Notes: generated by a model not told the origin, from the letters alone. Numbered from the stretch's first letter, positions 54,792 to 63,277 are shown. The stretch is 64,000 bases of DNA from Lachnospiraceae bacterium (GCA_022510745.1 JAFLSY010000007.1:1-64000); one strand, 5' to 3'. Program-made: numbers and translations.

Positions 54792-55976
54792 TTAATCTTC
54801 AATCTTTACAATGGTGGAGCAGCCCATACCGCCGCCGATACACAGCGTTGCCAGACCTGTCTTAGCGCCCTTAGCCTGCATCTCATGCAGCAGAGTAACC
54901 AGAATACGGCAGCCGGAAGCGCCTACGGGATGTCCTAATGCAATAGCGCCGCCGTTCGGATTTAACTGCTTGTCAACATCGATACCCAGCTCCTTGCCTA
55001 CTGCTACGGACTGAGCAGCAAATGCCTCATTTGCTTCAATAATATCGAAGTCTTCGATCTTCATTCCGGTCTTAGCCATTACTTTCTTGGTGGCAGCTAC
55101 AGGACCGATACCCATTACCTCGGGTCTTACGCCTGCCAAAGCACCTGCCACAAAAGTAGCCATGGGCTTTACGCCCAACTCTTTCGCCTTCTCTTCACTC
55201 ATAACCACGATAGCAGCCGCACCGTCGTTAATGCCGGAAGCATTACCTGCGGTTACAAAACCGTCGGGATTGATCGGACGCAGCTTTGCCAGCCCTTCCA
55301 TGGTAGAACCAGGACGAGGACCTTCGTCCTTATTGAAAATGATGGTTTCTTTCTTTTTCTTTATTTCTACGGGAACGATTTCTGCGTCAAAAGCGCCGGA
55401 AGCCTGTGCGGCCTCTGCCTTTAACTGGCTCTTTAAGGCAAACTCGTCCAACTCTTCACGGGTCAGTCCCCACTCTTCGCAGATATTGTCTGCAGTTTTG
55501 ATCATATGATAATCATTGAAAGCATCCCACAATGCATCCTTAATCATGGTATCTACCAGAGTACCGTTGTTCATTCTGTAACCATAACGTGCCTGAGGAA
55601 TCGCATAAGGTGCCATGGACATATTTTCCATACCGCCTGCCACTACGATATCAGCGTCGCCTGCCATGATCATCTGTGCTGCCTGATTGACACAGTTAAG
55701 GCCGGAACCGCAGACTACATTCATGGTAACTGCCGGTACTTCAATGGGAAGTCCGGCTTTAATGGAAGCCTGACGTGCAACATTCTGTCCCTGACCGGCC
55801 TGGATAACACAGCCCATATATACCTGATCCACTGCCTCGGGAGCAACGCCCGCTCTCTTTAAAGCTTCTTTAATAACAATTGCACCCAGCTCAGCTGCAG
55901 GCGTGGTGCTTAAAGTGCCGCCCATGGTACCGATTGCCGTACGGCATGCGCCGGCTAAAACAACTTTTCTTGCCAT
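54792..55976 (-). CDS. thlA: Acetyl-CoA acetyltransferase (thiolase)
   Basis: ThlA condenses two acetyl-CoA to acetoacetyl-CoA, the entry to the butyrate pathway. The 394 residues from the ATG at 55976 (site GGAGGAAAG) include [19 protein letters not shown] with the nucleophilic Cys, the conserved [17 protein letters not shown], and the C-terminal [11 protein letters not shown] with the second Cys. An in-frame start 39 bases upstream lacks a site. It is the first gene of the cluster. Confidence 0.97.
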   Translation of the reverse strand: MARKVVLAGACRTAIGTMGGTLSTTPAAELGAIVIKEALKRAGVAPEAVDQVYMGCVIQAGQGQNVARQASIKAGLPIEVPAVTMNVVCGSGLNCVNQAAQMIMAGDADIVVAGGMENMSMAPYAIPQARYGYRMNNGTLVDTMIKDALWDAFNDYHMIKTADNICEEWGLTREELDEFALKSQLKAEAAQASGAFDAEIVPVEIKKKKETIIFNKDEGPRPGSTMEGLAKLRPINPDGFVTAGNASGINDGAAAIVVMSEEKAKELGVKPMATFVAGALAGVRPEVMGIGPVAATKKVMAKTGMKIEDFDIIEANEAFAAQSVAVGKELGIDVDKQLNPNGGAIALGHPVGASGCRILVTLLHEMQAKGAKTGLATLCIGGGMGCSTIVKIED

Positions 55977-56049
55977 TTGTCTTTCCTCCATATTTGCATT
56001 TTCGGGGTCTCGCAATGATTGTTATTTTTTTGTCATTGCCACTGTTCCC

Positions 56050-56078
56050 ATTTTATCATAGCCGCCTACCTTTTGCAA
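56050..56078 (-). promoter_or_regulatory. Promoter of the butyrate cluster
   Basis: -35 TTGCAA (56073-56078) and -10 TAAAAT (56050-56055) are spaced by 17 bases on the minus strand, about 74 bases before thlA. The structured repeat element begins 20 bases further upstream. Confidence 0.7.
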
Positions 56079-56097
56079 TTAATTTTTTACGCGTAAG

Positions 56098-56229
56098 CTC
56101 AAGCCGTGCAAAAAAGTTTGCCCGGTGACGGCGCATGCTCGCATGCAGCCGGAAACGGGCGAAGTTTTTTATAGGGCGCAGCCCGCGAGTTCGAGACTGC
56201 CATGCAGTCTCGAACTTGCACGGCTTGAG
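56098..56229. repeat. Structured intergenic repeat element, copy 2
   Basis: Outer arms CTCAAGCCGTGCAA (56098-56111) and TTGCACGGCTTGAG (56216-56229) pair over 14 bp. Inside are a GC-rich hairpin with ATGCTCGCATG, a GGGC-GCA-GCCC stem, and an 11 bp hairpin GTTCGAGACTG (56189-56199) with CAGTCTCGAAC (56205-56215). It resembles the element at 2-139 in layout and in short words. It lies between the thlA promoter and the 3' end of the GNAT gene. Confidence 0.65.
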
Positions 56230-56324
56230 TTTATTCGTAGACACAGCTTGAGTTAAGTCCTTTTTACAAAAGTATTCCTATAATCAGAATTTGTATAGCC
56301 GATTACTCCTCACTGTAATGATTG

Positions 56325-57125
56325 TCATCTTTCTACTACCACAGACTCCCCACAAGACATATCTCCATTCAACCATTGCCACTTTTCCTGTAGCTCAATC
56401 TTCCCATTTTCCATAATATGCGGAATACTGTGACATTTTCCAATCCGTATTTGATTATCTTTATTTAAATGCTGATAATGGAAATCCAGTTCACCATTCG
56501 AGGCTACTTTACCGATTATATATCCTTTTTCCACATCACCACCGCTGTATTCCGCCCAAAACATTTCTTTGTCCTGAAAATAGTGAAATATCGTTTTCTC
56601 ATCAACCTCGCCATTTTCGCTATTACTCTTTGGGACAAAATACCTACCATTATAATCAATCCCTTGTTGGCAGATAACCGACTTCTCCATTTCATCGTAC
56701 ACAAGAATATCACCATTATCCGCCTTTATCTTACAAGTTCTTTTTTCCTTATAACCACGCTTTAAGTACATATCCTTTGCCGCCAGTGAAGAATCTATAT
56801 GTATTCGACTATAATTCTCCCCAATTTTTTCTTCTGCAAGGTCCATGAGCTGACTACCAAATCCTCGTGATTGAAATTCTGGTAACACGAAGAGACGATT
56901 TACCGCATTTTCTTTGATTGTCACTGTTCCTGCGAACTCTCCTTCATCCACTAATAGCCACACACACCCATTTTTGATATCTTCTAAAATATTGTCTTGT
57001 TTGTGATGTTTAAGAAAAAAATCAACTACACCTTTTGCATAATACTTAGGATATATTGCCGATATGGTATCTCTTGTAATTTGCAAAACTGTTTTTAAAT
57101 CTGTATCTTTTGCAAGTCGTATCAT
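56325..57125 (-). CDS. GNAT acetyltransferase fused to a second conserved domain
   Basis: The 266-residue protein joins a GNAT domain (about 1-145, with LPEFQSRGFGSQLMDLAE as the CoA-binding motif and AAKDMYLKRGYKEKR) to a ~110-residue C-terminal domain with YNGRYFVPKSNSENGEV, GELDFHYQHLNKDNQIRIG and LQEKWQWLNGDMSCGESV. The second part resembles small stand-alone proteins often labelled acetylglutamate synthase-like, which have no established function. The substrate of the GNAT part is unknown. It is AT-rich and sits at the edge of the accessory region. Confidence 0.82.
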   Translation of the reverse strand: MIRLAKDTDLKTVLQITRDTISAIYPKYYAKGVVDFFLKHHKQDNILEDIKNGCVWLLVDEGEFAGTVTIKENAVNRLFVLPEFQSRGFGSQLMDLAEEKIGENYSRIHIDSSLAAKDMYLKRGYKEKRTCKIKADNGDILVYDEMEKSVICQQGIDYNGRYFVPKSNSENGEVDEKTIFHYFQDKEMFWAEYSGGDVEKGYIIGKVASNGELDFHYQHLNKDNQIRIGKCHSIPHIMENGKIELQEKWQWLNGDMSCGESVVVER

Positions 57126-57617
57126 AAACCAGGCTCCTCCTAATTCAACAAATAATCTGTATTAAGCCCATATAACATTTCGATAAAATTTTAATTAATC
57201 CAACTCAATAAATCTGAATTCTGATAAGACAAATTTCTTAGCATTTAATAACTTTTATATTTGTAAAGTGCGCAAACCCTTGAAAAGCCAAAAGCCTATC
57301 GGCTTATTGGCATAAATTTATAGCAAGTGAGTTTGACCTTACTTTTTCCTCGTGTTATATCCTTTTGCCAAGCCATTCTCCGGAATGGCTTTTGTTACGA
57401 ACCCTCATAAGGGCAAATTAAAGGAAAGGAAAAAACAGGAACAAGTTCCTGTGTAACAGATTATATCACAATATAAACAAGACACGAAGAACTGATTGAA
57501 ATACTTCTACAATACTTTAGGGAAGGGGAAGGGACAACGACAATGAATATCATATATGCAGATGTGGATAGATGCAGGGGATTCTCTGGAATTATGGTAA
57601 TGCCTGTAAAGAGAGGT
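57126..57617. other. AT-rich gap, probable mobile-element scar
   Basis: Hairpins such as GCCATTCT-CC-GGAATGGC are present. An open plus-strand frame without a convincing start runs from near 57475 to a stop at 57643 and includes MNIIYADVDRCRG after a GGGAAGGGG site. It may be a broken gene of an integrated element. No intact gene is supported. Confidence 0.4.
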
Positions 57618-58154
57618 TCATTTTGTTCCACTCTTTATTTTTGAATTATATTTTTCACATTCTGCTTCTAATTTTAAAAAATTCAGACAGCGATCTCTAC
57701 CAGTAAATGGTTCATTGGAAATGTATTTTTTATACAAGACATTCGCCTTATTACAAATTACTTCACTGTTTGTCTGACACCATTCTAATTCCTGAACACA
57801 TAATTGTTTGTAATATTTGATATTTTCCCTATCTCTTTTAAAAATGGTCGTATCAACAAGTTGTAATTGTTCTTCTTCAATAGGTATCATAAGATTAAAA
57901 TTTAGGACACCTAATAGCTTTCCGTTTATTTCAATCTTGGAAAAATCCATAGAATTTTTCATTTTTTTATGTTTTTCTTTGGGCGATGAAAGCGGTATAC
58001 AATATTTATGAGCACCACAAATAATAACAATTCCAACGAAAACCCTGTTATCTTTTCCCCTCTGTGGCGAAACGGAAAGCACTTTATCATCTATGTTATG
58101 TAGGTTACGAATATATTTTATATCCACTTTGTATAATTTAAAATCCGTCTGCAT
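57618..58154 (-). CDS. ToxN/AbiQ-like toxin (type III toxin-antitoxin family)
   Basis: The 178-residue protein shows the ToxN/AbiQ pattern: an N terminus FKLYKVDIKYIRNLHNID, a strand VFVGIVIICGAHKYCIPLSS followed by PKEKHKKMKNSMDF, and INGKLLGVLNFNLMIPI. These enzymes are endoribonucleases held inactive by a small RNA and cause phage abortive infection. The RBS AAGGAGG lies 4 bases before ATG. A terminator-like hairpin lies just upstream between the toxin and its predicted antitoxin RNA, as is typical. C-terminal helices are rich in Lys, Cys and Asn. The antitoxin part is unusual (see next entry). Confidence 0.85.
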   Translation of the reverse strand: MQTDFKLYKVDIKYIRNLHNIDDKVLSVSPQRGKDNRVFVGIVIICGAHKYCIPLSSPKEKHKKMKNSMDFSKIEINGKLLGVLNFNLMIPIEEEQLQLVDTTIFKRDRENIKYYKQLCVQELEWCQTNSEVICNKANVLYKKYISNEPFTGRDRCLNFLKLEAECEKYNSKIKSGTK

Positions 58155-58159
58155 ATACC

Positions 58160-58265
58160 TCCTTGTTAAAAGAGGCTATACGTTTCCGCATAGCCTCTTG
58201 TGTAGTAACTCCATTAGAGTTACTAACGCTTTTAGCAGTCCACTTTACGGTAGGACTCACCACTA
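58160..58265 (-). ncRNA. Candidate type III antitoxin RNA
   Basis: The transcript from the promoter below would contain two stem-loops, GAGTCC/GGACT and TAGTAACTC/GAGTTACTA, and then a terminator stem AAGAGGCTATGCG/CGTATAGCCTCTT with a T run just before the toxin RBS. Type III antitoxins normally hold two or more tandem repeats of ~35-45 bases; no such repeats are obvious here, so either a single unit, a diverged repeat, or a degraded antitoxin is present. Confidence 0.5.
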
Positions 58266-58270
58266 ATAGT

Positions 58271-58298
58271 ATAATACCATATTACTGAAAATAGTCAA
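58271..58298 (-). promoter_or_regulatory. Promoter of the toxin-antitoxin unit
   Basis: -35 TTGACT (58293-58298) and -10 TATTAT (58271-58276) are spaced by 16 bases on the minus strand, giving a start near 58264. TATACT at 58268-58273 is an alternative -10. Confidence 0.6.
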
Positions 58299-58326
58299 CT
58301 TCTTTGAGGACTTTTATTCCTCACCG

Positions 58327-58470
58327 TCATATAGTTTGTATCTTATCATGTCGTAGCTTGGGTTTGAATTCATGCTCTACATACGATTGGGGATATCCTT
58401 CAAAAAATAACTTGCACACTTTTCCGTGCTCGTATTCGAATACTTCTGCTTTATTGCCTTTACCAAGCAT
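58327..58470 (-). pseudogene. Truncated phosphotransferase-like N terminus
   Basis: From an ATG at 58470 after GAAAGGAAA, 47 codons begin MLGKGNKAEVFEYEHGKVCK and continue LFFEGY. This strongly resembles the N-terminal lobe of aminoglycoside/choline phosphotransferase-family kinases. After about 35 codons the match is lost and the frame soon ends; the overlapping frame instead reads YDMIRYKLYDGEE and a stop, like the C terminus of another protein. A recombination scar is inferred. Confidence 0.6.
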
Positions 58471-58499
58471 AGGTATTTCCTTTCAGCCAAGTAATAACT

Positions 58500-58750
58500 A
58501 TAAATTGTTGCTAGTTTCATTGAATTAAATAATGTCTTTAATGTAGCCCGTTCCGACTGCCGTGCAAATTCCTCTCTTTGATAGCTCTGTATTCTGCTAT
58601 GCAGGATATTACGCTTTACCTTTGTTCCATAGGTTTCTTCCCATTTAGCCGCTTTCTCCTGATAGTCTGCATAAGCGTTTCGTTGTCCGCCCGTATCTGT
58701 TCCGCCTTTGTGTTGTTCTTGCCGATCTTCTTGGTGAAATACCCTTGCTA
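58500..58750 (-). pseudogene. Remnant of a mobile-element protein gene, copy 1
   Basis: An open minus-strand frame reads QEDRQEQHKGGTDTGGQRNA, then YADYQEKAAKWEETYGTKVK, and further on YQREEFARQSERAT, without a start codon or natural end. The Gln/Arg/Lys-rich character is like tails of mobilization proteins, but I do not identify the family. The last part is repeated at 63184-63224. Confidence 0.45.
58543..58583. repeat. 41-base direct repeat, left copy
   Basis: This segment matches 63184-63224 in the same orientation with one mismatch. In the minus strand it encodes the shared YQREEFARQSERAT peptide. The pair flanks the UvrA-like cassette. Confidence 0.85.
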
Positions 58751-58781
58751 TTGATGAACTATTGGAATATGCAGGGTTCCC

Positions 58782-61157
58782 TTATAAGTATTCCCCAATC
58801 ACAGAATCCGGATTTTTCTTTATCTCTTTAACATACCCCGTAGCAATGATCCTTCCCCCGGCAGTTCCGCCACCGGGACCAAGTTCAATCAAGTAATCAC
58901 AGTTTTTCAAAACATCCGTATCATGTTCAATAATGATCATGGAATTTCCCGCGTCAACAATGTCATTTAATAACCGCATCAAATGGTCGGTATCCCGAAA
59001 TGACAATCCGGTAGTAGGCTCGTCTAAAATAAATAAACATCCTCTTGTGGACTGACTCAATTCCTTCGCAAGCTTAATCCTCTGTGCTTCACCTCCACTG
59101 ATGGTAGTAGTCTTTTGCCCAAGCTTCATATATCCCATACCAACCCGAACCATGACTGCCATAAGTGCGGACATTCTTTTATCCTGTCTAAAAAAAACTT
59201 CCGCCTCCGCAAAGGACATCTGCATGATCTCATAAATATTTTTCCCGTTATATTTTACTTCAAGCGCCTCCGAAACATATCCTGTCCCATCACAGTCCTC
59301 GCACCGTAAAAATAACTGATTTCCCAGTCCGATATCTATCGGAATCTCTCCCAAGCCCTGACAACACAAACAACGCCCCTCAGAGTTCTTAGAAAACAAC
59401 CCTTTTCCGTAATCATGCTCCTTCGCATAGGATGTGCTTGCCAACAATTCCCTGATTCTTTCCAATCCACCGAGGTAACTGATTGGTGTTGATGTACTTT
59501 TTCTTCCTATCGGTTTTTGATCCACAATAATACATTTTTCTATTTTCTCAATTCCCTGTACATCTACGTCTCCCAATCCTGTGTCTTCTTCCGAATCTTC
59601 CTCTTCTTCCGCCGATAAATAAACGAACCGATTCTGCAAATTCTTCTTTAGTATAGGAACCAAGGCATCCGATATCAAACTGGATTTACCACTGCCCGAC
59701 ACTCCTGCAATTCCCACCATAACGCCCAAAGGAATCGTGGTGGAAACTGATTGCAGATTATGTATCGTTACATTTTCCAACTGTAGCGCATAATTCAAAT
59801 CCACCTTCCGGCTTTGTGCTCTTGTCTGCGTCTGACAGGAACCGTTCAAATAGCAGGATGTGACGGAATCTTTACAACTTAAGAATTCCTCATAGTTTCC
59901 CTGGAACATCAGTTGTCCGCCGTATTCTCCCGCACCCGGTCCGATATCCACAATATAATCCGCCTGCTCCATAAAATTCTTATCATGTTCCACAACAATT
60001 ACCGTGTTATGATTCTCAACCAGTTTTCGAATTACTTGAATCAGTCTCTGTTTTTCTATCTCATGTAACCCTATGGTAGGTTCGTCAAACACAAAAATCA
60101 GCGATTGAAGATTCGTAATCAAGTAGCTAACCAGAAAAAGTCGCTGTACCTCTCCGCCGCTTAATGTCGGTACGGTTCTCCCTAATGATAAATGGGACAA
60201 CCCTACTTCCTCCATCAATTCAGCTTTCTTTATGATTCTCTTGATCACTCCATCTTCGTTCATCGACAGACTTTGAATAAAAGCCTTCAACTCCGTTATG
60301 GTTAATTCTGTCAGTTCTCCAATATGTTTTCCTTGAATAAAGGTGTTTAATGCTTTTTCTCCCAGACCATACCCCTTACACTTTTGACATACACATCTTT
60401 TTGTGTACATCCGATAAATATCACCATGTTTTCTTCCTTTTGAAAACATGGTATCCCCGGTGTAATCCCGAAATATCGCTTCCAAACCGTCAAAACCGAT
60501 TGCGGCATCTCCGTTTATCAACTCATTCCTTTGCGTATCATTCATTTCCTGTATTCTCGTTTCAAAATCAAGCTGATGTTTTGTGCAAAAAAGCGTGAGC
60601 TGTCTCACATACTCCTTTTTCCTTAAGATTTTTCCCTGAAACAGTTCGGATAACCTTTGACTGTAGGGCTGTAACATCCTCTCTCCGTTGATCTGAGTAA
60701 TGTAACCTCGTCCGATACATCGCAAACACATTCCCTTTGTTGTATTCCGATTAAAAAACTCTAACCCGGACATTGTGTTTTGACGCATTCCATGGTTTTG
60801 ACCAAAACCATTATACTCTCCATATTTGGCATACAGATATGCCAGTCCGTGTATCATCTGACTTTTACTGCCTACCGTACTTCTTATATTGGTTTGCCTA
60901 ATCACCCTTTGTTCCAATGCAACCGTAGGGGACAAGCCTGTGATCTCACCGTAAGTCTGATTGGTTTCCGTTTCCAAACCGCTAAACATCAGATACCTAC
61001 GTCTGCCTTCCTCATAAATCGTATCAAATGCAAGACTGGACTTTCCTGAACCGCTTACACCGGTAATTACTGTCAATTTTCCTAACGGTATATCAACATC
61101 AATGTGTTTTAAATTATTTGTAAATGCGGCTCTGATCCGAAGCAAGTCCTCTCTCAT
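58782..61157 (-). CDS. UvrA-like ABC ATPase (UvrA2 type), probably resistance-related
   Basis: The 791-residue protein has two ABC modules: Walker A GVSGSGKSS near 33 and again near 480, signatures LSGGEVQR and ISGGEAQR, and Walker B FVFDEPTIGL and FILDEPTTGL. Zinc-binding CxxC pairs appear in CLRCIGRG, CVCQKCKGYG and CLCCQGLG. UvrA repair proteins have ~940 residues; the missing ~150 and the divergence fit the UvrA2 group, which includes self-resistance proteins for DNA-binding drugs. It follows the serine hydrolase and AraC genes on the same strand. The RBS AAAGGAG is good. Base composition is AT-richer than the core genes. Confidence 0.85.
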   Translation of the reverse strand: MREDLLRIRAAFTNNLKHIDVDIPLGKLTVITGVSGSGKSSLAFDTIYEEGRRRYLMFSGLETETNQTYGEITGLSPTVALEQRVIRQTNIRSTVGSKSQMIHGLAYLYAKYGEYNGFGQNHGMRQNTMSGLEFFNRNTTKGMCLRCIGRGYITQINGERMLQPYSQRLSELFQGKILRKKEYVRQLTLFCTKHQLDFETRIQEMNDTQRNELINGDAAIGFDGLEAIFRDYTGDTMFSKGRKHGDIYRMYTKRCVCQKCKGYGLGEKALNTFIQGKHIGELTELTITELKAFIQSLSMNEDGVIKRIIKKAELMEEVGLSHLSLGRTVPTLSGGEVQRLFLVSYLITNLQSLIFVFDEPTIGLHEIEKQRLIQVIRKLVENHNTVIVVEHDKNFMEQADYIVDIGPGAGEYGGQLMFQGNYEEFLSCKDSVTSCYLNGSCQTQTRAQSRKVDLNYALQLENVTIHNLQSVSTTIPLGVMVGIAGVSGSGKSSLISDALVPILKKNLQNRFVYLSAEEEEDSEEDTGLGDVDVQGIEKIEKCIIVDQKPIGRKSTSTPISYLGGLERIRELLASTSYAKEHDYGKGLFSKNSEGRCLCCQGLGEIPIDIGLGNQLFLRCEDCDGTGYVSEALEVKYNGKNIYEIMQMSFAEAEVFFRQDKRMSALMAVMVRVGMGYMKLGQKTTTISGGEAQRIKLAKELSQSTRGCLFILDEPTTGLSFRDTDHLMRLLNDIVDAGNSMIIIEHDTDVLKNCDYLIELGPGGGTAGGRIIATGYVKEIKKNPDSVIGEYL

Positions 61158-61175
61158 ATTACCGTCTCCTTTATT

Positions 61176-62120
61176 CTACGATACAAATGATTCTTCTTTT
61201 AAAATCACATTATATATTACATCTAAATATTCTTTTGATACTTTTTTCGCCGTTGCCTGAATTACCACAACCAGTCCGTACCTCGGAAAAACCGCTATCT
61301 CATTTCCGCCAAAACCTCTGGCAAAATATGCATCCTCATGAATCCACCACAAAAAACCATACTCTTGCATTCCAAAATATTTTACAAACTCATTGGTATC
61401 AATCTGTTTTGCGGTCGCCATTTTTAGATACGCTTCGCTTATGATTCGTTTTCCTTGATATTCTCCTCGGTTTAAACATAAATTTCCTATCTTCGCCATC
61501 TCCTGTGCTGTCAGCATACCGATGTTGCTCATATTATTGTTTCGTATTCCAAAATCATTATCAACCGCAGCACATACAATTCCAAGAGGCTTAAATAGGT
61601 TCTCAGAAATAAAATTCTCGATAGATTGCCCTGTCGCCTTCTGTAACACCTGTGTCAGCAGATAAACATCAGCATCTTTATAATAGAATTTTGTTCCCGG
61701 CGTATATGCACTCGGAAGCTCTAAGATTGCCCGACTCCAATCCTCCTCGGCTTCCACGGTTGACCAAAGCGGTTGACTTGCATGAATCCCAAACTGCCAA
61801 TAGATTCCAGAGGAAAGCGTCAATAGATTTCTTATTGTGATTTTTCTATGCTCCTTTGTCGTCATATCATTGAACGCCTCTCCCAAGTATTCGCAAACAT
61901 AGTCATCAAATCTCACATATCCTTTGTCAACAGCAATTCCCGCTCCCAAGGAAATAATACTCTTTACAACAGAGGCAATGCGGTGCTTTTTTCCGTCAAA
62001 CTCTTTATTAAAATTTCTCGAATAGACCTCCTGTCCATTTTTCGTAATCAAAATATTGTCAATGTTCTTATATCTCATTTCATGTACATAATTTTCTATC
62101 CGATTAAGTGACACCTTCAT
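61176..62120 (-). CDS. Serine hydrolase of the beta-lactamase family
   Basis: The protein has 314 residues from the ATG at 62120, directly after GGGGGAGAGG; a TTG start 12 bases upstream is less likely. The SxxK motif is SVVK near residue 50, a Tyr motif region YYKDADVY follows near 145, and a Gly-rich GFGGNEIAV lies near residue 279. No signal peptide is seen, so it is likely an esterase or a drug-modifying hydrolase, not a periplasmic beta-lactamase. It overlaps the end of the AraC gene by 17 bases and lies 18 bases before the UvrA-like gene. Confidence 0.82.
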   Translation of the reverse strand: MKVSLNRIENYVHEMRYKNIDNILITKNGQEVYSRNFNKEFDGKKHRIASVVKSIISLGAGIAVDKGYVRFDDYVCEYLGEAFNDMTTKEHRKITIRNLLTLSSGIYWQFGIHASQPLWSTVEAEEDWSRAILELPSAYTPGTKFYYKDADVYLLTQVLQKATGQSIENFISENLFKPLGIVCAAVDNDFGIRNNNMSNIGMLTAQEMAKIGNLCLNRGEYQGKRIISEAYLKMATAKQIDTNEFVKYFGMQEYGFLWWIHEDAYFARGFGGNEIAVFPRYGLVVVIQATAKKVSKEYLDVIYNVILKEESFVS

Positions 62121-63009
62121 CCTCTCCCCCAATTTTCTTTACCGGTATGTAGATTTCCATTTGGGCTACTTCGAGCTGACAATCCCAACGCTCATCATAA
62201 TATTCAAAATCAAATAACGTATTTTCGTCAATACAGTATTCCGAATTTGGCAACCATACAAAATAAATGTAACGGAACGCTTTCCAAATTTCTCCGTTGA
62301 CATTATTGCCATTCACTGTAAACACCGCATACTTTGCTTTTGGCACCACCTTGCGATATACACCTTCCGGAAGGATTGTATTCTTGTCCACTTCTACTCC
62401 AGCCATATAGTAAAATGCTAATGGTTCAGAACTGAATTCCTCCGAATAATCTTCAAAGCCATACATAGTATGTTCATTTTTTCTTTCAATGACATCCATG
62501 TTGCTCTTTAGCTCAAACCACGACTCTCCTATGAAATCAGAACCCTCTCTGGTGTGCTTTCTATATCCGGCAATTACAAATTCTTCTCTTTCTTCAAAAC
62601 GTGGTTCTATAGAAAACACACCCTTTATCGCAACACGTTTTAAATATCCTGTAACGATTTCTTCTACACTGCGATATGTAATCTTTGCCTGCTTTTCCCT
62701 TGCTACAAGCGGTTGCATTCCGAAAGTATCCTTAAACACTCGATTAAAAGTCTGAATACTATTAAAACCCACACTGTAACAAATATCTGCAACAGTCTCT
62801 GTTGTCTCACATAGTTTTTTATGTGCCATGGTGAGACGGCGCTTTCGGATATACTCTGTTATACTTAATTCTGTTACTGAGGAAAAAATCTTGTGGAAAT
62901 GAAAGGAGGAGTACCCGAACACCTCTGCCAAACGCTCATAGGTCAGTTCCTCATATATATACTCATCAATATAATATAATACCTTTTCTATCAGTTGTAG
63001 ATTATTCAT
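62104..63009 (-). CDS. AraC-family regulator with GyrI-like ligand-binding domain
   Basis: The 301-residue protein has an N-terminal AraC DNA-binding domain (about 1-105) with LTYERLAEVFGYSSFHFHKI and ADICYSVGFNSIQTFNRVFK, and a C-terminal GyrI/BmrR-type effector domain (about 115-295) with FSSEPLAFYYMAGVEVDK and VPKAKYAVFTVNG. This class (SAV2460/Rob-like) binds bulky hydrophobic drugs and activates resistance genes. It is the first gene of the three-gene cassette; the start follows AAGAAGG. Confidence 0.9.
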   Translation of the reverse strand: MNNLQLIEKVLYYIDEYIYEELTYERLAEVFGYSSFHFHKIFSSVTELSITEYIRKRRLTMAHKKLCETTETVADICYSVGFNSIQTFNRVFKDTFGMQPLVAREKQAKITYRSVEEIVTGYLKRVAIKGVFSIEPRFEEREEFVIAGYRKHTREGSDFIGESWFELKSNMDVIERKNEHTMYGFEDYSEEFSSEPLAFYYMAGVEVDKNTILPEGVYRKVVPKAKYAVFTVNGNNVNGEIWKAFRYIYFVWLPNSEYCIDENTLFDFEYYDERWDCQLEVAQMEIYIPVKKIGGEDEGVT

Positions 63010-63155
63010 TTTTTACCTTCTTTCATATTTGACAACTCTATTATACAACAGATTTCCCTACCCATATTATCATTTCTTGCGAATTGTAGATATGCAATTA
63101 TATTGCTATTCAATTAATCATCTGGAAATGAAAAGTTTATAAAATAGAGAGGTAA

Positions 63156-63240
63156 TTATCTCGCCCCTCTGTCTTTTCGCTGTGTAGCACGTTCCGACTG
63201 CCGTGCAAATTCCTCTCTTTGATAATTCTGCAATTGTTCC
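63156..63240 (-). pseudogene. Remnant of the same mobile-element protein gene, copy 2
   Basis: The minus-strand frame reads EQLQNYQREEFARQSERATQ and RKDRGAR and ends in TAA, preceded at once by an in-frame stop. It is therefore a 5'-truncated C terminus. The internal part is nearly the same as the piece at 58500-58750, which continues differently after RAT. Confidence 0.55.
63184..63224. repeat. 41-base direct repeat, right copy
   Basis: This copy agrees with 58543-58583 in 40 of 41 positions. Together they mark the edges of a 4.6 kb cassette holding the AraC, serine hydrolase and UvrA-like genes. Confidence 0.85.
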
Positions 63241-63277
63241 TACTTTTCTTAAAAAGGCCGTAACGCTAAAAGTATTC

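Noticed and set aside
58782..61157. Genuine UvrA of nucleotide excision repair
   Set aside because: The protein is about 150 residues shorter than UvrA, is divergent and lies in a drug-type cassette without uvrB or uvrC nearby; a UvrA2-type role fits better.
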